This document shows, piece after piece, positions 42,297 to 49,588 of a stretch of 64,000 nt of DNA (the first letter of the stretch is position 1; every line of letters starts with the position of its first letter). Source of the DNA: TC-15 sp034437275 (lineage in GTDB: Bacteria > Chloroflexota > Anaerolineae > Aggregatilineales > Aggregatilineaceae); assembly GCA_034437275.1 (NCBI GenBank), contig DAOTUD010000065.1, forward strand, positions 24,255 through 88,254, in the 5' to 3' direction. Both the position numbers and the translations under genes were made by a program. The notes beneath the pieces are model-generated. The model had not been told where the DNA came from and did not search any database. It saw only the letters and a program-made list of their open reading frames with translations.

Positions 42297-43285
42297 CACT
42301 CACAAAACGCGAACGCCTGGAACGAACGATTCATGGTGAGGACGTTGATCGGGTTCCGGTGGCGCTGTGGCGTCATTGGCCGGGCGATGATCAACGCTCG
42401 ACGGATTTGGCAGAAGCGACGATTGCGTTTCAGCGCCGGTGGGATTTTGATTTTGTCAAAGTGTCCCCGGCCAGTAGTTTTTGCATCACCGACTATGGGG
42501 TGCAGGATCGCTGGGTGGGCAGTCTGGAGGGCACACGCGAATACAGCCGGCGGGCCGTGCAGCGTTCATTGGACTGGACGGAGCTGCGGGTATTGGATCC
42601 CAGTCGTGGGGCCTTAGCTCGCCAGCTTGATGTGCTGCGGATACTCAAGGAAGCCTTTGGCGACGAGGTTCCGTATATTCAGACTATTTTTAGCCCGCTT
42701 GCACAGGCGAAAAATATTGCTGGCAAGCAACTGCTGATTGAACACATGCGGACTGCGCCCGATCGGCTGAAAACCGGGTTGAATACGATCACCGATAGCA
42801 CGTTGCGCTTTATCGATGCGATGCGCCGCAGTGGTGTGGCCGGTATTTTTTATGCGATTCAGCATGCTTCGTATGCGGTGATGAGCGAACGCGAGTATGA
42901 AGAGTTTGGCCGCCCGTATGATCAGCGCATACTTGAGGCGTTATCTGATGATTGGTGGTTCAATATGATACATCTTCATGGGAATGCTCCCATGTTCGAC
43001 ATGGTGAGCGATTATCCCGTGCAGGTGATCAACTGGCATGATCAAGAGACTGAGCCTGATCTGACCGAGGGAAAGCTCAAATTTGGCGGGGCAGTTAGCG
43101 GCGGACTCGGGCGCTGGGACCCGGTACATAATGGGACACCGGTCGAGGTACGGGCTCAGGCGCGCCAGGCCATTGAGCAAACCAATGGACGTCGTTTTAT
43201 TCTCTCGACCGGTTGTGTGATCATGACGACGACCCCGACCTCGAATATCCGCGCAGTGCGTGAAGTAGTTGAAAGATTGACGTAG
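42293..43285 (+). CDS. Uroporphyrinogen decarboxylase-family protein (not HemE)
   Basis: 330 residues. The N-terminus (TKRERLERTIHGEDVDRVPV) and the barrel core (WWFNMIHLHGNAPMFDMVSD; FGGAVSGGLG; RFILSTGCVIMTTTPTSNIR) are typical of the UROD/MtaA superfamily. The HemE substrate loop (RQAGR) is absent, and the first strand reads VALWRHWPGDD. Family members of this kind act in methyl transfer to coenzyme M or corrinoid proteins, or have unknown roles. No corrinoid protein is beside it, but a PduO adenosyltransferase occurs 15 kb away. The substrate remains unknown. Confidence 0.8.
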   Translation: MTLTKRERLERTIHGEDVDRVPVALWRHWPGDDQRSTDLAEATIAFQRRWDFDFVKVSPASSFCITDYGVQDRWVGSLEGTREYSRRAVQRSLDWTELRVLDPSRGALARQLDVLRILKEAFGDEVPYIQTIFSPLAQAKNIAGKQLLIEHMRTAPDRLKTGLNTITDSTLRFIDAMRRSGVAGIFYAIQHASYAVMSEREYEEFGRPYDQRILEALSDDWWFNMIHLHGNAPMFDMVSDYPVQVINWHDQETEPDLTEGKLKFGGAVSGGLGRWDPVHNGTPVEVRAQARQAIEQTNGRRFILSTGCVIMTTTPTSNIRAVREVVERLT

Positions 43286-43295
43286 GAGGTTATCA

Positions 43296-43859
43296 GTGCC
43301 AATTCGGGTCATTGGAGGTACAGCCAAAGGGCGTAAGCTCAAGATGGTACCCGGCGACTCGACACGTCCAGTTATGGCCCGTGTGAAGGAGGCCCTGTTC
43401 AATATCTTGGGGTCTGGCATCACAAAGAGTATATTTTTGGACTTGTTTGCCGGAACGGGCAGCGTCGGCATAGAAGCACTCAGTCGTGGAGCAGCCCAGG
43501 TGACGTTTATTGACAACAGCCGGGTGGCGATCCGCACTATTCACGAGAATCTGGCGATTACCGAACTGGCTGACCGTGCTGTCGTCCTGCGGCGGGATGC
43601 GCTGGATTATCTGGCGACTTCTGGCGGTGAAGCTTATGAATTCATTTACGTCGCGCCGCCTCAGTATCAGGGGCTTTGGAAAGCGGCTTTGCTGACGCTG
43701 GATGCCAATCCAGACCGGTTGCTGCCTGATGGACTTGTTATTGTGCAGATTGATCCGCACGAGCAAGAGGATGTGAAGCTAGAGCGATTGCAGCCGTATG
43801 ACGAACGTACCTATGGAAATACGCTGCTGTGGTTTTTTGAACTGCCTGTGCCGGATTAA
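43296..43859 (+). CDS. rsmD: 16S rRNA (guanine966-N2)-methyltransferase RsmD
   Basis: 187 residues. RsmD marks: IRVIGGTAKGRKLKMVPGDS at the N-terminus, ARVKEALFNILG, and SAM motif FLDLFAGTGSVGIEALSRGA. The catalytic D/N-P-P-Y/F motif is changed to APPQY in YEFIYVAPPQYQGLW (about 112-126), so the first residue is Ala and one Gln is inserted before the aromatic. I recall this variant from other RsmD-like proteins of related phyla, but cannot verify. The gene follows the UROD-like gene by 10 bases and converges with cca. Confidence 0.88.
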   Translation: MPIRVIGGTAKGRKLKMVPGDSTRPVMARVKEALFNILGSGITKSIFLDLFAGTGSVGIEALSRGAAQVTFIDNSRVAIRTIHENLAITELADRAVVLRRDALDYLATSGGEAYEFIYVAPPQYQGLWKAALLTLDANPDRLLPDGLVIVQIDPHEQEDVKLERLQPYDERTYGNTLLWFFELPVPD

Positions 43860-43875
43860 TTTTTGGCGTGATGTT

Positions 43876-45384
43876 TTAGGATGAGGATTCCAGGAAGCGT
43901 TGGGCCAGTTCCAGCGCTTCTTTTCGTGTAGTGATTTCGCCGTCCACCTGAGCTTCGCTGATACGCTCCAGAAGCGTGCCGATCATTGGTCCTGGCTGCA
44001 ATCCAAACGCTTGTATCAAGTCCCGGCCTGAAAGCAGGGGAGGGGGCGCAACGGCAGTTGTGTGGTGCAGAAAATAGCGTTCCAGGAGCGTCTGCTGGTG
44101 TTCTAAAAAGGCGAGCCAGTCGTCCTGTTTGAGGTGGGTACCATATGTTCCTAAATAGTCGGCGATACTCAACAGGCAAACGTCGACGCCGGCAGGGCCA
44201 GTGTCGCGCCAAAAGCGATAAATAGCGCGGGGCGTCAATTGGCCACCGGTATGTAACCATAACGGGCGCATATGATGCCGGATGATCGTGGTCAGGCGAT
44301 CAATTTCATCATTGCTCAGCCGCAGCGCGCTGCCGCGTGTTTCGGCCAGGTCGGCGCCGATTTGCTCATGCCGGCGGAAGTGAATATGGCCTTCGCCGTC
44401 GACGGTGCGGGTTTGTGGTTTGCCGGCGTCATGCAACAGTGCGGCTAGCAACATCAGGCCGCGGTGTGGGCGTGCATTAGGCCACTGGTGGTCTATGTGT
44501 ACCTGAATCTCCTTGCGGATGCCGGATAGAGCTACAGCAATGGCGGCCCCCTGTACGCTGGCGGTCAAGTTGTCGTCGCCTCGCGGCGCGACGACAAGCT
44601 GCAGGCTGTCCAGGTGCTCAACAACAGCCAGCGTATGTCGCCAGACATCAAACTGGTGGGGCTGGCTTTGGGAAAGCCCGAGCATAGCACTCGTTTCTGG
44701 GAGTACGCAGGCCAGCAGGTCTACGTGCTGCATGGTGCGCAGTGCTTTGGCGGGATGCGGCCCACTCAGGATGGTGAAAAACTCGTCGCGGACACGTTCT
44801 GGCGCGATGTACGCCAGGCGAGGGCCAGATGTGCGAATGGCCTGTTGTGTGGTTGGTGTGATCCGCAGGGTGTGGGTGATGCTGGTGCGTATCGCACGCA
44901 GGGCACGGACCGGATCGCTGGCGACCGAGTCAGGATTACATTGGCGTAATTGCCGCGCTGCCAGGTCAGCTAAGCTTCCCAGCGGATCGATGATGGCCTG
45001 GAGATCGCCGGACATGGAGACTGCCATCGCGTTGAGTGTGAAATCGCGTTTTTGCAGATCGGTGTGGAGATCGGGGCCGCGAAACTGCGCGACATCGACC
45101 GTGAGTTGTTGGCCTTCCCAATTGATTAAGGCCCGGCCTACCCCGCGCTCGGCGTCCAGCGAATAGTATGCTCCGTCGAAGTGATTGGCGATGCGCTTTG
45201 CCAGCGGTCGCCCGTCTGACGATGTGGCGAGATCGATGTCGTGGAGTTCGCGTTGCAAAACAGCGTCGCGGACGGCACCGCCCACGAGATAGACATCCTG
45301 ATCAGGCGGGACGATGGCCTGAATAGCCGATACGATAGGCGGCCAGTGCAAGGGGCGCGGAGGGAAAACTGGCTCCAGGGACAA
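43876..45384 (-). CDS. cca: CCA tRNA nucleotidyltransferase (poly(A) polymerase family) with HD domain
   Basis: 502 residues from TTG 45384, with GGAGA 9 bases upstream and 2 bases after the hpt stop. Nucleotidyltransferase head: VYLVGGAVRDAVLQRELHDIDLAT gives the GG and the two catalytic aspartates (DID), followed by RDFTLNAMA. RNA-binding neck and body have PVRALRAIR and the long helical tail. An HD domain (about 300-400: ALLHDAGKPQTR, IIRHHMRP) is added. It builds or repairs the 3'-CCA of tRNAs; the tRNA-Arg gene in this window does not encode CCA, so it needs this activity. A-adding versus full CCA-adding class cannot be decided by eye. Confidence 0.92.
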   Translation of the reverse strand: MSLEPVFPPRPLHWPPIVSAIQAIVPPDQDVYLVGGAVRDAVLQRELHDIDLATSSDGRPLAKRIANHFDGAYYSLDAERGVGRALINWEGQQLTVDVAQFRGPDLHTDLQKRDFTLNAMAVSMSGDLQAIIDPLGSLADLAARQLRQCNPDSVASDPVRALRAIRTSITHTLRITPTTQQAIRTSGPRLAYIAPERVRDEFFTILSGPHPAKALRTMQHVDLLACVLPETSAMLGLSQSQPHQFDVWRHTLAVVEHLDSLQLVVAPRGDDNLTASVQGAAIAVALSGIRKEIQVHIDHQWPNARPHRGLMLLAALLHDAGKPQTRTVDGEGHIHFRRHEQIGADLAETRGSALRLSNDEIDRLTTIIRHHMRPLWLHTGGQLTPRAIYRFWRDTGPAGVDVCLLSIADYLGTYGTHLKQDDWLAFLEHQQTLLERYFLHHTTAVAPPPLLSGRDLIQAFGLQPGPMIGTLLERISEAQVDGEITTRKEALELAQRFLESSS

Positions 45385-45386
45385 TC

Positions 45387-45950
45387 TCAGGTATCTCCAA
45401 ATTGGATGTCAGGCTTGCAGACGCCCACAAATGGCAAATTGCGGAATATTTCGTCCAGGTCTAGCCCATAGCCGAACACAAATTTGTCGGGGATTTCGAA
45501 GCCGACATAGTCCACTGCTAGCTCGATCTGGCGGCGGCTGGGTTTGCTGAGCAGCGAACAGATGCGGATGCTGGCCGGTTCACGTGTGCCAAGCAGATTC
45601 AGGATGTACTGCATCGTGTGCCCGCTGTCGATGATGTCTTCGACAATGATTAAGTGTTTGCCAGCAATGTCGCGGCGCAGGTCCATGTCGATCCGTACTC
45701 GCCCGGATGATTCACGCACTCCATCGCCGTAGCTCGATATTGCCATAAAATCGATGCTGTGGGGCACGCTGATGTGTCGCATCAGGTCGGCCAGAAACAT
45801 GACGCCGCCCTTGAGAATACAGACCAGGAGCAGGTTCTCCGAGTCGGCATAATCGTGGTTGATTTGTGCGGCGAGTTCGCGGATGCGTGTTTGCAGGGTA
45901 TCACTGTCGATCAAAATTTCTTGTAGATATTTCTCGTAAGGTTGGCTCAT
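45387..45950 (-). CDS. hpt: Hypoxanthine phosphoribosyltransferase
   Basis: 187 residues from ATG 45950, with AAGGGG upstream; the frame extends to 46007 without a ribosome site. The PRPP loop is HLIIVEDIIDSGHTM (about 99-113), with the two acidic residues and D-S-G-H-T. The purine contact region is DYVGFEIPDKFVFGYGLDLD, typical of HGPRT. It converts hypoxanthine or guanine plus PRPP to IMP or GMP in the cytoplasm. It lies 2 bases upstream of cca in a five-gene minus-strand operon. Confidence 0.94.
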   Translation of the reverse strand: MSQPYEKYLQEILIDSDTLQTRIRELAAQINHDYADSENLLLVCILKGGVMFLADLMRHISVPHSIDFMAISSYGDGVRESSGRVRIDMDLRRDIAGKHLIIVEDIIDSGHTMQYILNLLGTREPASIRICSLLSKPSRRQIELAVDYVGFEIPDKFVFGYGLDLDEIFRNLPFVGVCKPDIQFGDT

Positions 45951-46024
45951 TGCATGCCCCTTAATCGCTAAAAACAAGCAGCCGCCGCAGATGCGCCGGC
46001 TGAACAACCCATACCCTGATCGCC

Positions 46025-46594
46025 TTAGTGCTGGATGTCGTGGTGCGGATTGTTGGCAATGTCATTCCAGTATTGCCGGGCAATTGTCGCTTGCATCCCT
46101 TCGACCCAGTCCAGGACCAGTTGGTGCAGGTGGTTTGTGAGTTGAATGTCTTGATGCAGTTGCGCGGCTGTTTTCAGCGACGCCTCAACCATCTTTTGCA
46201 GCAAGGCGCTATCCTCATCGCTGAGGTGGTCGGTATTTTTCTGCACGAATGCGATGATGTTGGTCGGGGACAAGGTGTGATACTGGTTGAGGTCTGCTGG
46301 CGGGGCGATAGGCGTGATATCGACCCTGTAACTGTTCCAAATTGTGCGGACGACACGCTCGCGAACATCAAAGTGGTATTCACGCAGCGATAGCAGGCGT
46401 TGCTGAAGGTCATCGGCCAGGTCTTGAAGTAGTTGCAAGCGGGGCGGTGTGTGTGCAAGTTGCTTTTCGACGAACTGTACCAGCGGCGTTTCATCTTCCT
46501 CAGTCAGGCATTGCTCGAATAAATGCATGGCTTCGATGCGCAGGTGGTTCAGTTCTGACAGAGAGAACAGCCCTTGTTCACGTTGTTCTAGCAT
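46025..46594 (-). CDS. Helical protein of unknown function
   Basis: 189 residues from ATG 46594; GGAG lies 8 bases upstream and the DUF971 stop is 4 bases away. I do not recognise the family. Composition and pattern are almost all helix (LFSLSELNHLRIEAMHLFEQ; LQDLADDLQQRLLSLREYHF; ALLQKMVEASLKTAAQLHQD), rich in H, Q and L and without signal peptide or metal motif. It might be a scaffold or regulatory partner for neighbours; that is speculation. Confidence 0.65.
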   Translation of the reverse strand: MLEQREQGLFSLSELNHLRIEAMHLFEQCLTEEDETPLVQFVEKQLAHTPPRLQLLQDLADDLQQRLLSLREYHFDVRERVVRTIWNSYRVDITPIAPPADLNQYHTLSPTNIIAFVQKNTDHLSDEDSALLQKMVEASLKTAAQLHQDIQLTNHLHQLVLDWVEGMQATIARQYWNDIANNPHHDIQH

Positions 46595-46598
46595 AGTC

Positions 46599-46919
46599 TT
46601 ACTCCGATGGACATAGGCGATATAGATAGTCCCAGGTGTAGATTCCGGCATTATGTCCGTCATCCCAGAGAAACTGAAGCGCATAGTTTCCTACGATTTC
46701 CAGTTTTTCGACGTGATAGGGCCGGGTTGGCTCCAGGTCTAATAGATTATCCGGATCACCGACTAGCCCCATGTTGTCGTGCCCGCCGCGACACTCGGCA
46801 CACGGGCAGGCTAAGCGTAACGCCCCCAGCGGATAACGGCACGTCCGATCATCTGACCACTGGATGACGAGCTGGCCTACGCTTTTTTCGAGTGTGATAT
46901 CGGTGGGTGTAACAGCCAT
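46599..46919 (-). CDS. DUF971-domain protein
   Basis: 106 residues from ATG 46919, with AGGAGTGAT upstream. The DUF971 (gamma-butyrobetaine hydroxylase N-terminal-like) fold is clear: TDITLEKSVGQLVIQWSDD, YPLGALRLACPCAECRGG with CxCxxC cysteines that may bind a metal, and VGNYALQFLWDDGHNAGIYT with the terminal WDYLYRLC. Stand-alone members often sit near Fe-S assembly or Mrp genes, but none is seen here. Confidence 0.88.
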   Translation of the reverse strand: MAVTPTDITLEKSVGQLVIQWSDDRTCRYPLGALRLACPCAECRGGHDNMGLVGDPDNLLDLEPTRPYHVEKLEIVGNYALQFLWDDGHNAGIYTWDYLYRLCPSE

Positions 46920-46926
46920 TCCGTGA

Positions 46927-47361
46927 TCACTCCTGGGCCAGCCGCGAAGCCTGTCCGATCCAGTCGTTGCTGCGAATGCGCTGTGCGCGCACCGTAACAT
47001 AGGCCGACAGCCGGTTCGCCAGGTCTTCCGGAGTGTGCTGAGCCAATTGAGCGAAGCGCGTGATGCCAATGTCGTTCAACGCCCGGGCAAAACGAGGTCC
47101 AATGTCGTTGATCAGTGTGAGATCGTCGCTCTGCTCCGGTTCTTCAGTCTGGGCGGTTGGTTCGGCTTCTGGCTCTTCGAGTTCGTCGAGCGGCAGCACG
47201 ATATGAGGCACATCTTCCGATTCCTCCTGGCGTGCTGGCGCTGGTGCCGCGCGATTTTGGGTTTTCTCCCGTTTTGCTTCGCGCAGCAGCAACCACCCGA
47301 CAATGCCGCTCACGCTTAAGCCTAAGCCGAGAACAAGTGCATTCCGTATTTTTGTGAACAT
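46927..47361 (-). CDS. Membrane-anchored helix-hairpin-helix protein
   Basis: 144 residues from ATG 47361. A membrane helix near the start (IRNALVLGLGLSVSGIVGWL), an acidic and proline-rich linker, and a C-terminal HhH-like domain (LTLINDIGPRFARALNDIGI, TRFAQLAQHTPEDLANRL). The last block resembles the helix-hairpin-helix DNA- or peptide-binding module seen at the C-terminus of some ribosomal L21-type and stand-alone proteins. Function is unknown. It is the first gene of the HhH-DUF971-helical-hpt-cca operon. Confidence 0.75.
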   Translation of the reverse strand: MFTKIRNALVLGLGLSVSGIVGWLLLREAKREKTQNRAAPAPARQEESEDVPHIVLPLDELEEPEAEPTAQTEEPEQSDDLTLINDIGPRFARALNDIGITRFAQLAQHTPEDLANRLSAYVTVRAQRIRSNDWIGQASRLAQE

Positions 47362-47552
47362 AGGTAAGCTCTCTAGTATACCTCTGGATTTTTCCAGGTT
47401 ACTTGCTTTTTTGTTTGAACAAATTATCATGTCGCAATGTAAGGGTTTTTTCTATTGTACAGCGTCCGATATTGGATTGCCAGCTATGTTTCGGAATTTG
47501 AGGAGGGAAGGTGGATCAGGAATAAAGTAAGGTATGGAATCTACCAGCCCGG

Positions 47553-47609
47553 TAAGTCAAAAATACGTTGACCTTAGCATTTGACTTATCGTTTGCGTTA
47601 AACTATACT
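47553..47609 (+). promoter_or_regulatory. Promoter with overlapping inverted repeat before the BTAD regulator
   Basis: TTGACT (47581-47586), 17-base spacer, TATACT (47604-47609): a strong sigma-70-type promoter. The -35 lies inside the right arm of a perfect inverted repeat, TAAGTCAAA (47553-47561) and TTTGACTTA (47580-47588), with 18 bases between arms. This looks like an operator. Because the promoter falls within the longer open frame, translation must start at the downstream ATG (47655). Confidence 0.7.
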
Positions 47610-47654
47610 GTTGGTTATCTCTATTGGTTGGTCAATACAGGGGACTATACTTCT

Positions 47655-48926
47655 ATGGAACTGAATAATTTGATTGCGGAAGCGTATCAGACGTTTAAAG
47701 AGCGCGCCCGCGATGCAAGTGTGGTTTTGCTCCACCCGCGGAGTCGCTATCGCTCAATGTTAGTAGCTCAACTGATGAGTGAGCCGGATAAACAGGTGTA
47801 TTATTATGCGATGGGACCGGATGATATTAATATCCGTTCGTTCCTTTCGGGGATTACACATGATCTGGCCAATCAACATCCCACGTTCGGTGCTCACCTA
47901 AACCAGATTCACTTTGAAACCCAGGATGATTTCGATGTCTTGCTGGACGCTTTCGTCGCCGATTTGTACGATCTGGCCGATGAGCCGTTTTTGCTGATTC
48001 TAGATGAGTATGACCGGACGGACAGCGCCGACGACTTGCAGGCGTTTGTCGAGCAGACGATCTTGCGGCTGCCGGAGCAGTGCCAGATGGTGATCAACAG
48101 CCGGATGCTGCCTCGCCTGCCCTGGGTCTCGCTCATCGCACAGCGCAAAGCCGTGATCCTGGAAGATGATCATGTGGTGTCCAGCAACTTCTATGACATG
48201 CGTTCCGAAGGCAAAGTCAAGCTCGAAGTGTTTGCGCTTGGCCCGGGGTACGTGCTGCTGGATGGCGAACCGGTTAATACCTGGGAGGGCCATCTGCCGC
48301 GCCTGCTGTTCTTCTTTGCGCTGGATCGCCCGGTGGTGACCCGTTCTGAGATTTGCCAGGCCTTTTGGCCGGACCTGGATAACGACCAGGCGGTCAATGT
48401 TTTCCATGTCACCAAGCGGCGCTTGCATAAAGCGTTGGACTTCGATGTGTTGGTGCATGAAGGTGGCTATTATCGTGTAAACCCCGATGTGGCCATTTTC
48501 TACGACATCATGGAATTTGTCGGGGCGCTGGTTAAGGGGCGCTCGCCGGAGGTTGAGAACAAGCCCGAGCTGTGGCAGCGGGCCATCGATCTCTATCGTG
48601 GGCCGTTTTTGCAAGGACACAATGATGATTGGATCGTAGAGCGCCGGTACGATTATCAACAGGGCTACCTCGAGGCCTTGAGCGAAATGGCGCGTGTCCG
48701 TTTGGAGGAGGGGCGTCAGGAGCACGCCTTAGGCTTGTTGTTGAAGGCGGTTTCTGAAAACGACCGGTATGAGCCAATACACCGGCAAATTATGCAGTTG
48801 TACGCGAGCCTGGGGCGTCGCAGCGAGGCTGCCGCGCACTATCAGAAGCTGATCGAAGCGCTCAAGGCGGAGGGGCTTGAACCGGAGGCTAAGACGCAGG
48901 AACTTTATGACTCGATTATGTCGTAG
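47655..48926 (+). CDS. STAND/MalT-like N-terminal region fused to a BTAD regulator
   Basis: 423 residues from ATG 47655. Residues about 20-185 resemble the ATPase of MalT/STAND regulators: position of Walker A reads LLHPRSRYRSMLVAQL, so GxGKT is lost; the Walker B-like FLLILDEYDRTDS is kept, and ILRLPEQCQMVINSRMLPRL matches the sensor strand. Residues about 195-260 carry a winged-helix/OmpR-like segment (VFALGPGYVLLDGEPVNTWE; RSEICQAFWPDL), and the last 150 residues form a BTAD TPR domain (IDLYRGPFLQGHNDDWIVE; YEPIHRQIMQLYASLGRRSE). This is the SARP architecture with an inactive-looking NTPase in front. Autoregulation through the upstream palindrome is plausible. Confidence 0.8.
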   Translation: MELNNLIAEAYQTFKERARDASVVLLHPRSRYRSMLVAQLMSEPDKQVYYYAMGPDDINIRSFLSGITHDLANQHPTFGAHLNQIHFETQDDFDVLLDAFVADLYDLADEPFLLILDEYDRTDSADDLQAFVEQTILRLPEQCQMVINSRMLPRLPWVSLIAQRKAVILEDDHVVSSNFYDMRSEGKVKLEVFALGPGYVLLDGEPVNTWEGHLPRLLFFFALDRPVVTRSEICQAFWPDLDNDQAVNVFHVTKRRLHKALDFDVLVHEGGYYRVNPDVAIFYDIMEFVGALVKGRSPEVENKPELWQRAIDLYRGPFLQGHNDDWIVERRYDYQQGYLEALSEMARVRLEEGRQEHALGLLLKAVSENDRYEPIHRQIMQLYASLGRRSEAAAHYQKLIEALKAEGLEPEAKTQELYDSIMS

Positions 48927-48979
48927 TGGCCAGGGAGCCAACTGCAACCACGAACCGAGCAGAGCGCAAGAACACACAA

Positions 48980-49002
48980 ATGCCCGTCGTCACGACGGGC
49001 AT
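48980..49002. terminator. Bidirectional hairpin between the BTAD gene and tRNA-Arg
   Basis: ATGCCCGTCG (48980-48989) pairs perfectly with CGACGGGCAT (48993-49002), loop of three. On the minus strand it is followed by TTTGTGTGTT and lies 9 bases from the tRNA 3' end; on the plus strand by CTT only. It most likely terminates the tRNA transcript. Confidence 0.65.
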
Positions 49003-49011
49003 CTTCACGTG

Positions 49012-49084
49012 TGCCCCTGGAGGGAATCGAACCCCCGACCATCCGCTTAGAAGGCGGTTGCTCTGTCCACTGAGCTACAGGGGC
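49012..49084 (-). tRNA. tRNA-Arg (anticodon TCT)
   Basis: 73 bases. Acceptor stem GCCCCTG/CAGGGGC with discriminator A, D-arm GCTC...GAGC, anticodon arm CCGC-CTTCTAA-GCGG with TCT at positions 34-36, and T-arm GGGGG-TTCGAAT-CCCTC. The A-A pair at 27-43 is a mismatch. The genomic 3' flank is CACGTG, so CCA is not encoded and must be added by the cca product. Confidence 0.95.
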
Positions 49085-49095
49085 GAGCAGCAAAC

Positions 49096-49124
49096 ATTGT
49101 AGAGAGTGAAATAATAGGTGTCAA
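49096..49124 (-). promoter_or_regulatory. tRNA-Arg promoter
   Basis: Minus strand: TTGACA (49124-49119), 17-base spacer, TACAAT (49101-49096). The -10 ends 11 bases before the mature 5' end, so the primary transcript would have a leader of only a few bases. There is no G+C-rich discriminator. Confidence 0.85.
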
Positions 49125-49134
49125 GCGGGAGCGT

Positions 49135-49575
49135 TTAATCTTCCACGACAGGTCGCAGGCCTTTATAGACATTGGCTCCGGCTAACGTGCGCAGGATGGT
49201 TCGTGGCGGGCGCCCGATTTGCTCGCCAAGCTCAATGGGTGTCAGCGGTGTATTATTATTTGCCAAAAATACACGGAATACGGCGTCTACTAAGGATGTT
49301 TGGGCCGTGATAAAATCTGGGTCCTGACTGTTTTCTTGCAAGGCGCGTTGCAGGGCGTCGACTTTATGTACCTCAGCAGTTTCCGGGTCGATCCAGTCTA
49401 CTTCTTCCGTATCTTTGTATTGAGCGAATAGTTTACGTTGGTCGGGTGGCAGATGGCTGAGGAGGTAGACTCGCAGCTCACGTTCCTCACGGTCCCACCA
49501 GGCATAATCGATGTGAAATTTCGTGTCGAGTGTTGGCTTGATACGTCGGTTGGCAGCGTTGGCTGATGAAGTCAC
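49135..49575 (-). CDS. Unknown protein with C-terminal HTH-like segment
   Basis: 146 residues from GTG 49575, with GAGGA 7 bases upstream. I do not recognise the family. The N-terminal half is mixed and tryptophan-rich (FHIDYAWWDREERELRVYLL; EVDWIDPETAEVHKVDAL). The C-terminal 60 residues look like a winged helix: TSLVDAVFRVFLANNNTPLT, then PIELGEQIGRPPRTILRTLA and a basic tail. It follows the 532-residue gene by 13 bases in the same direction and is probably co-transcribed, with the tRNA-Arg promoter beginning 10 bases beyond its stop. Confidence 0.65.
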   Translation of the reverse strand: MTSSANAANRRIKPTLDTKFHIDYAWWDREERELRVYLLSHLPPDQRKLFAQYKDTEEVDWIDPETAEVHKVDALQRALQENSQDPDFITAQTSLVDAVFRVFLANNNTPLTPIELGEQIGRPPRTILRTLAGANVYKGLRPVVED

Positions 49576-49588
49576 GGGTATTCCTCAC

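Noticed and set aside
47568..47654. N-terminal extension of the BTAD regulator
   Set aside because: A strong promoter (-35 at 47581, -10 at 47604) lies inside it, so it is probably not transcribed in full.
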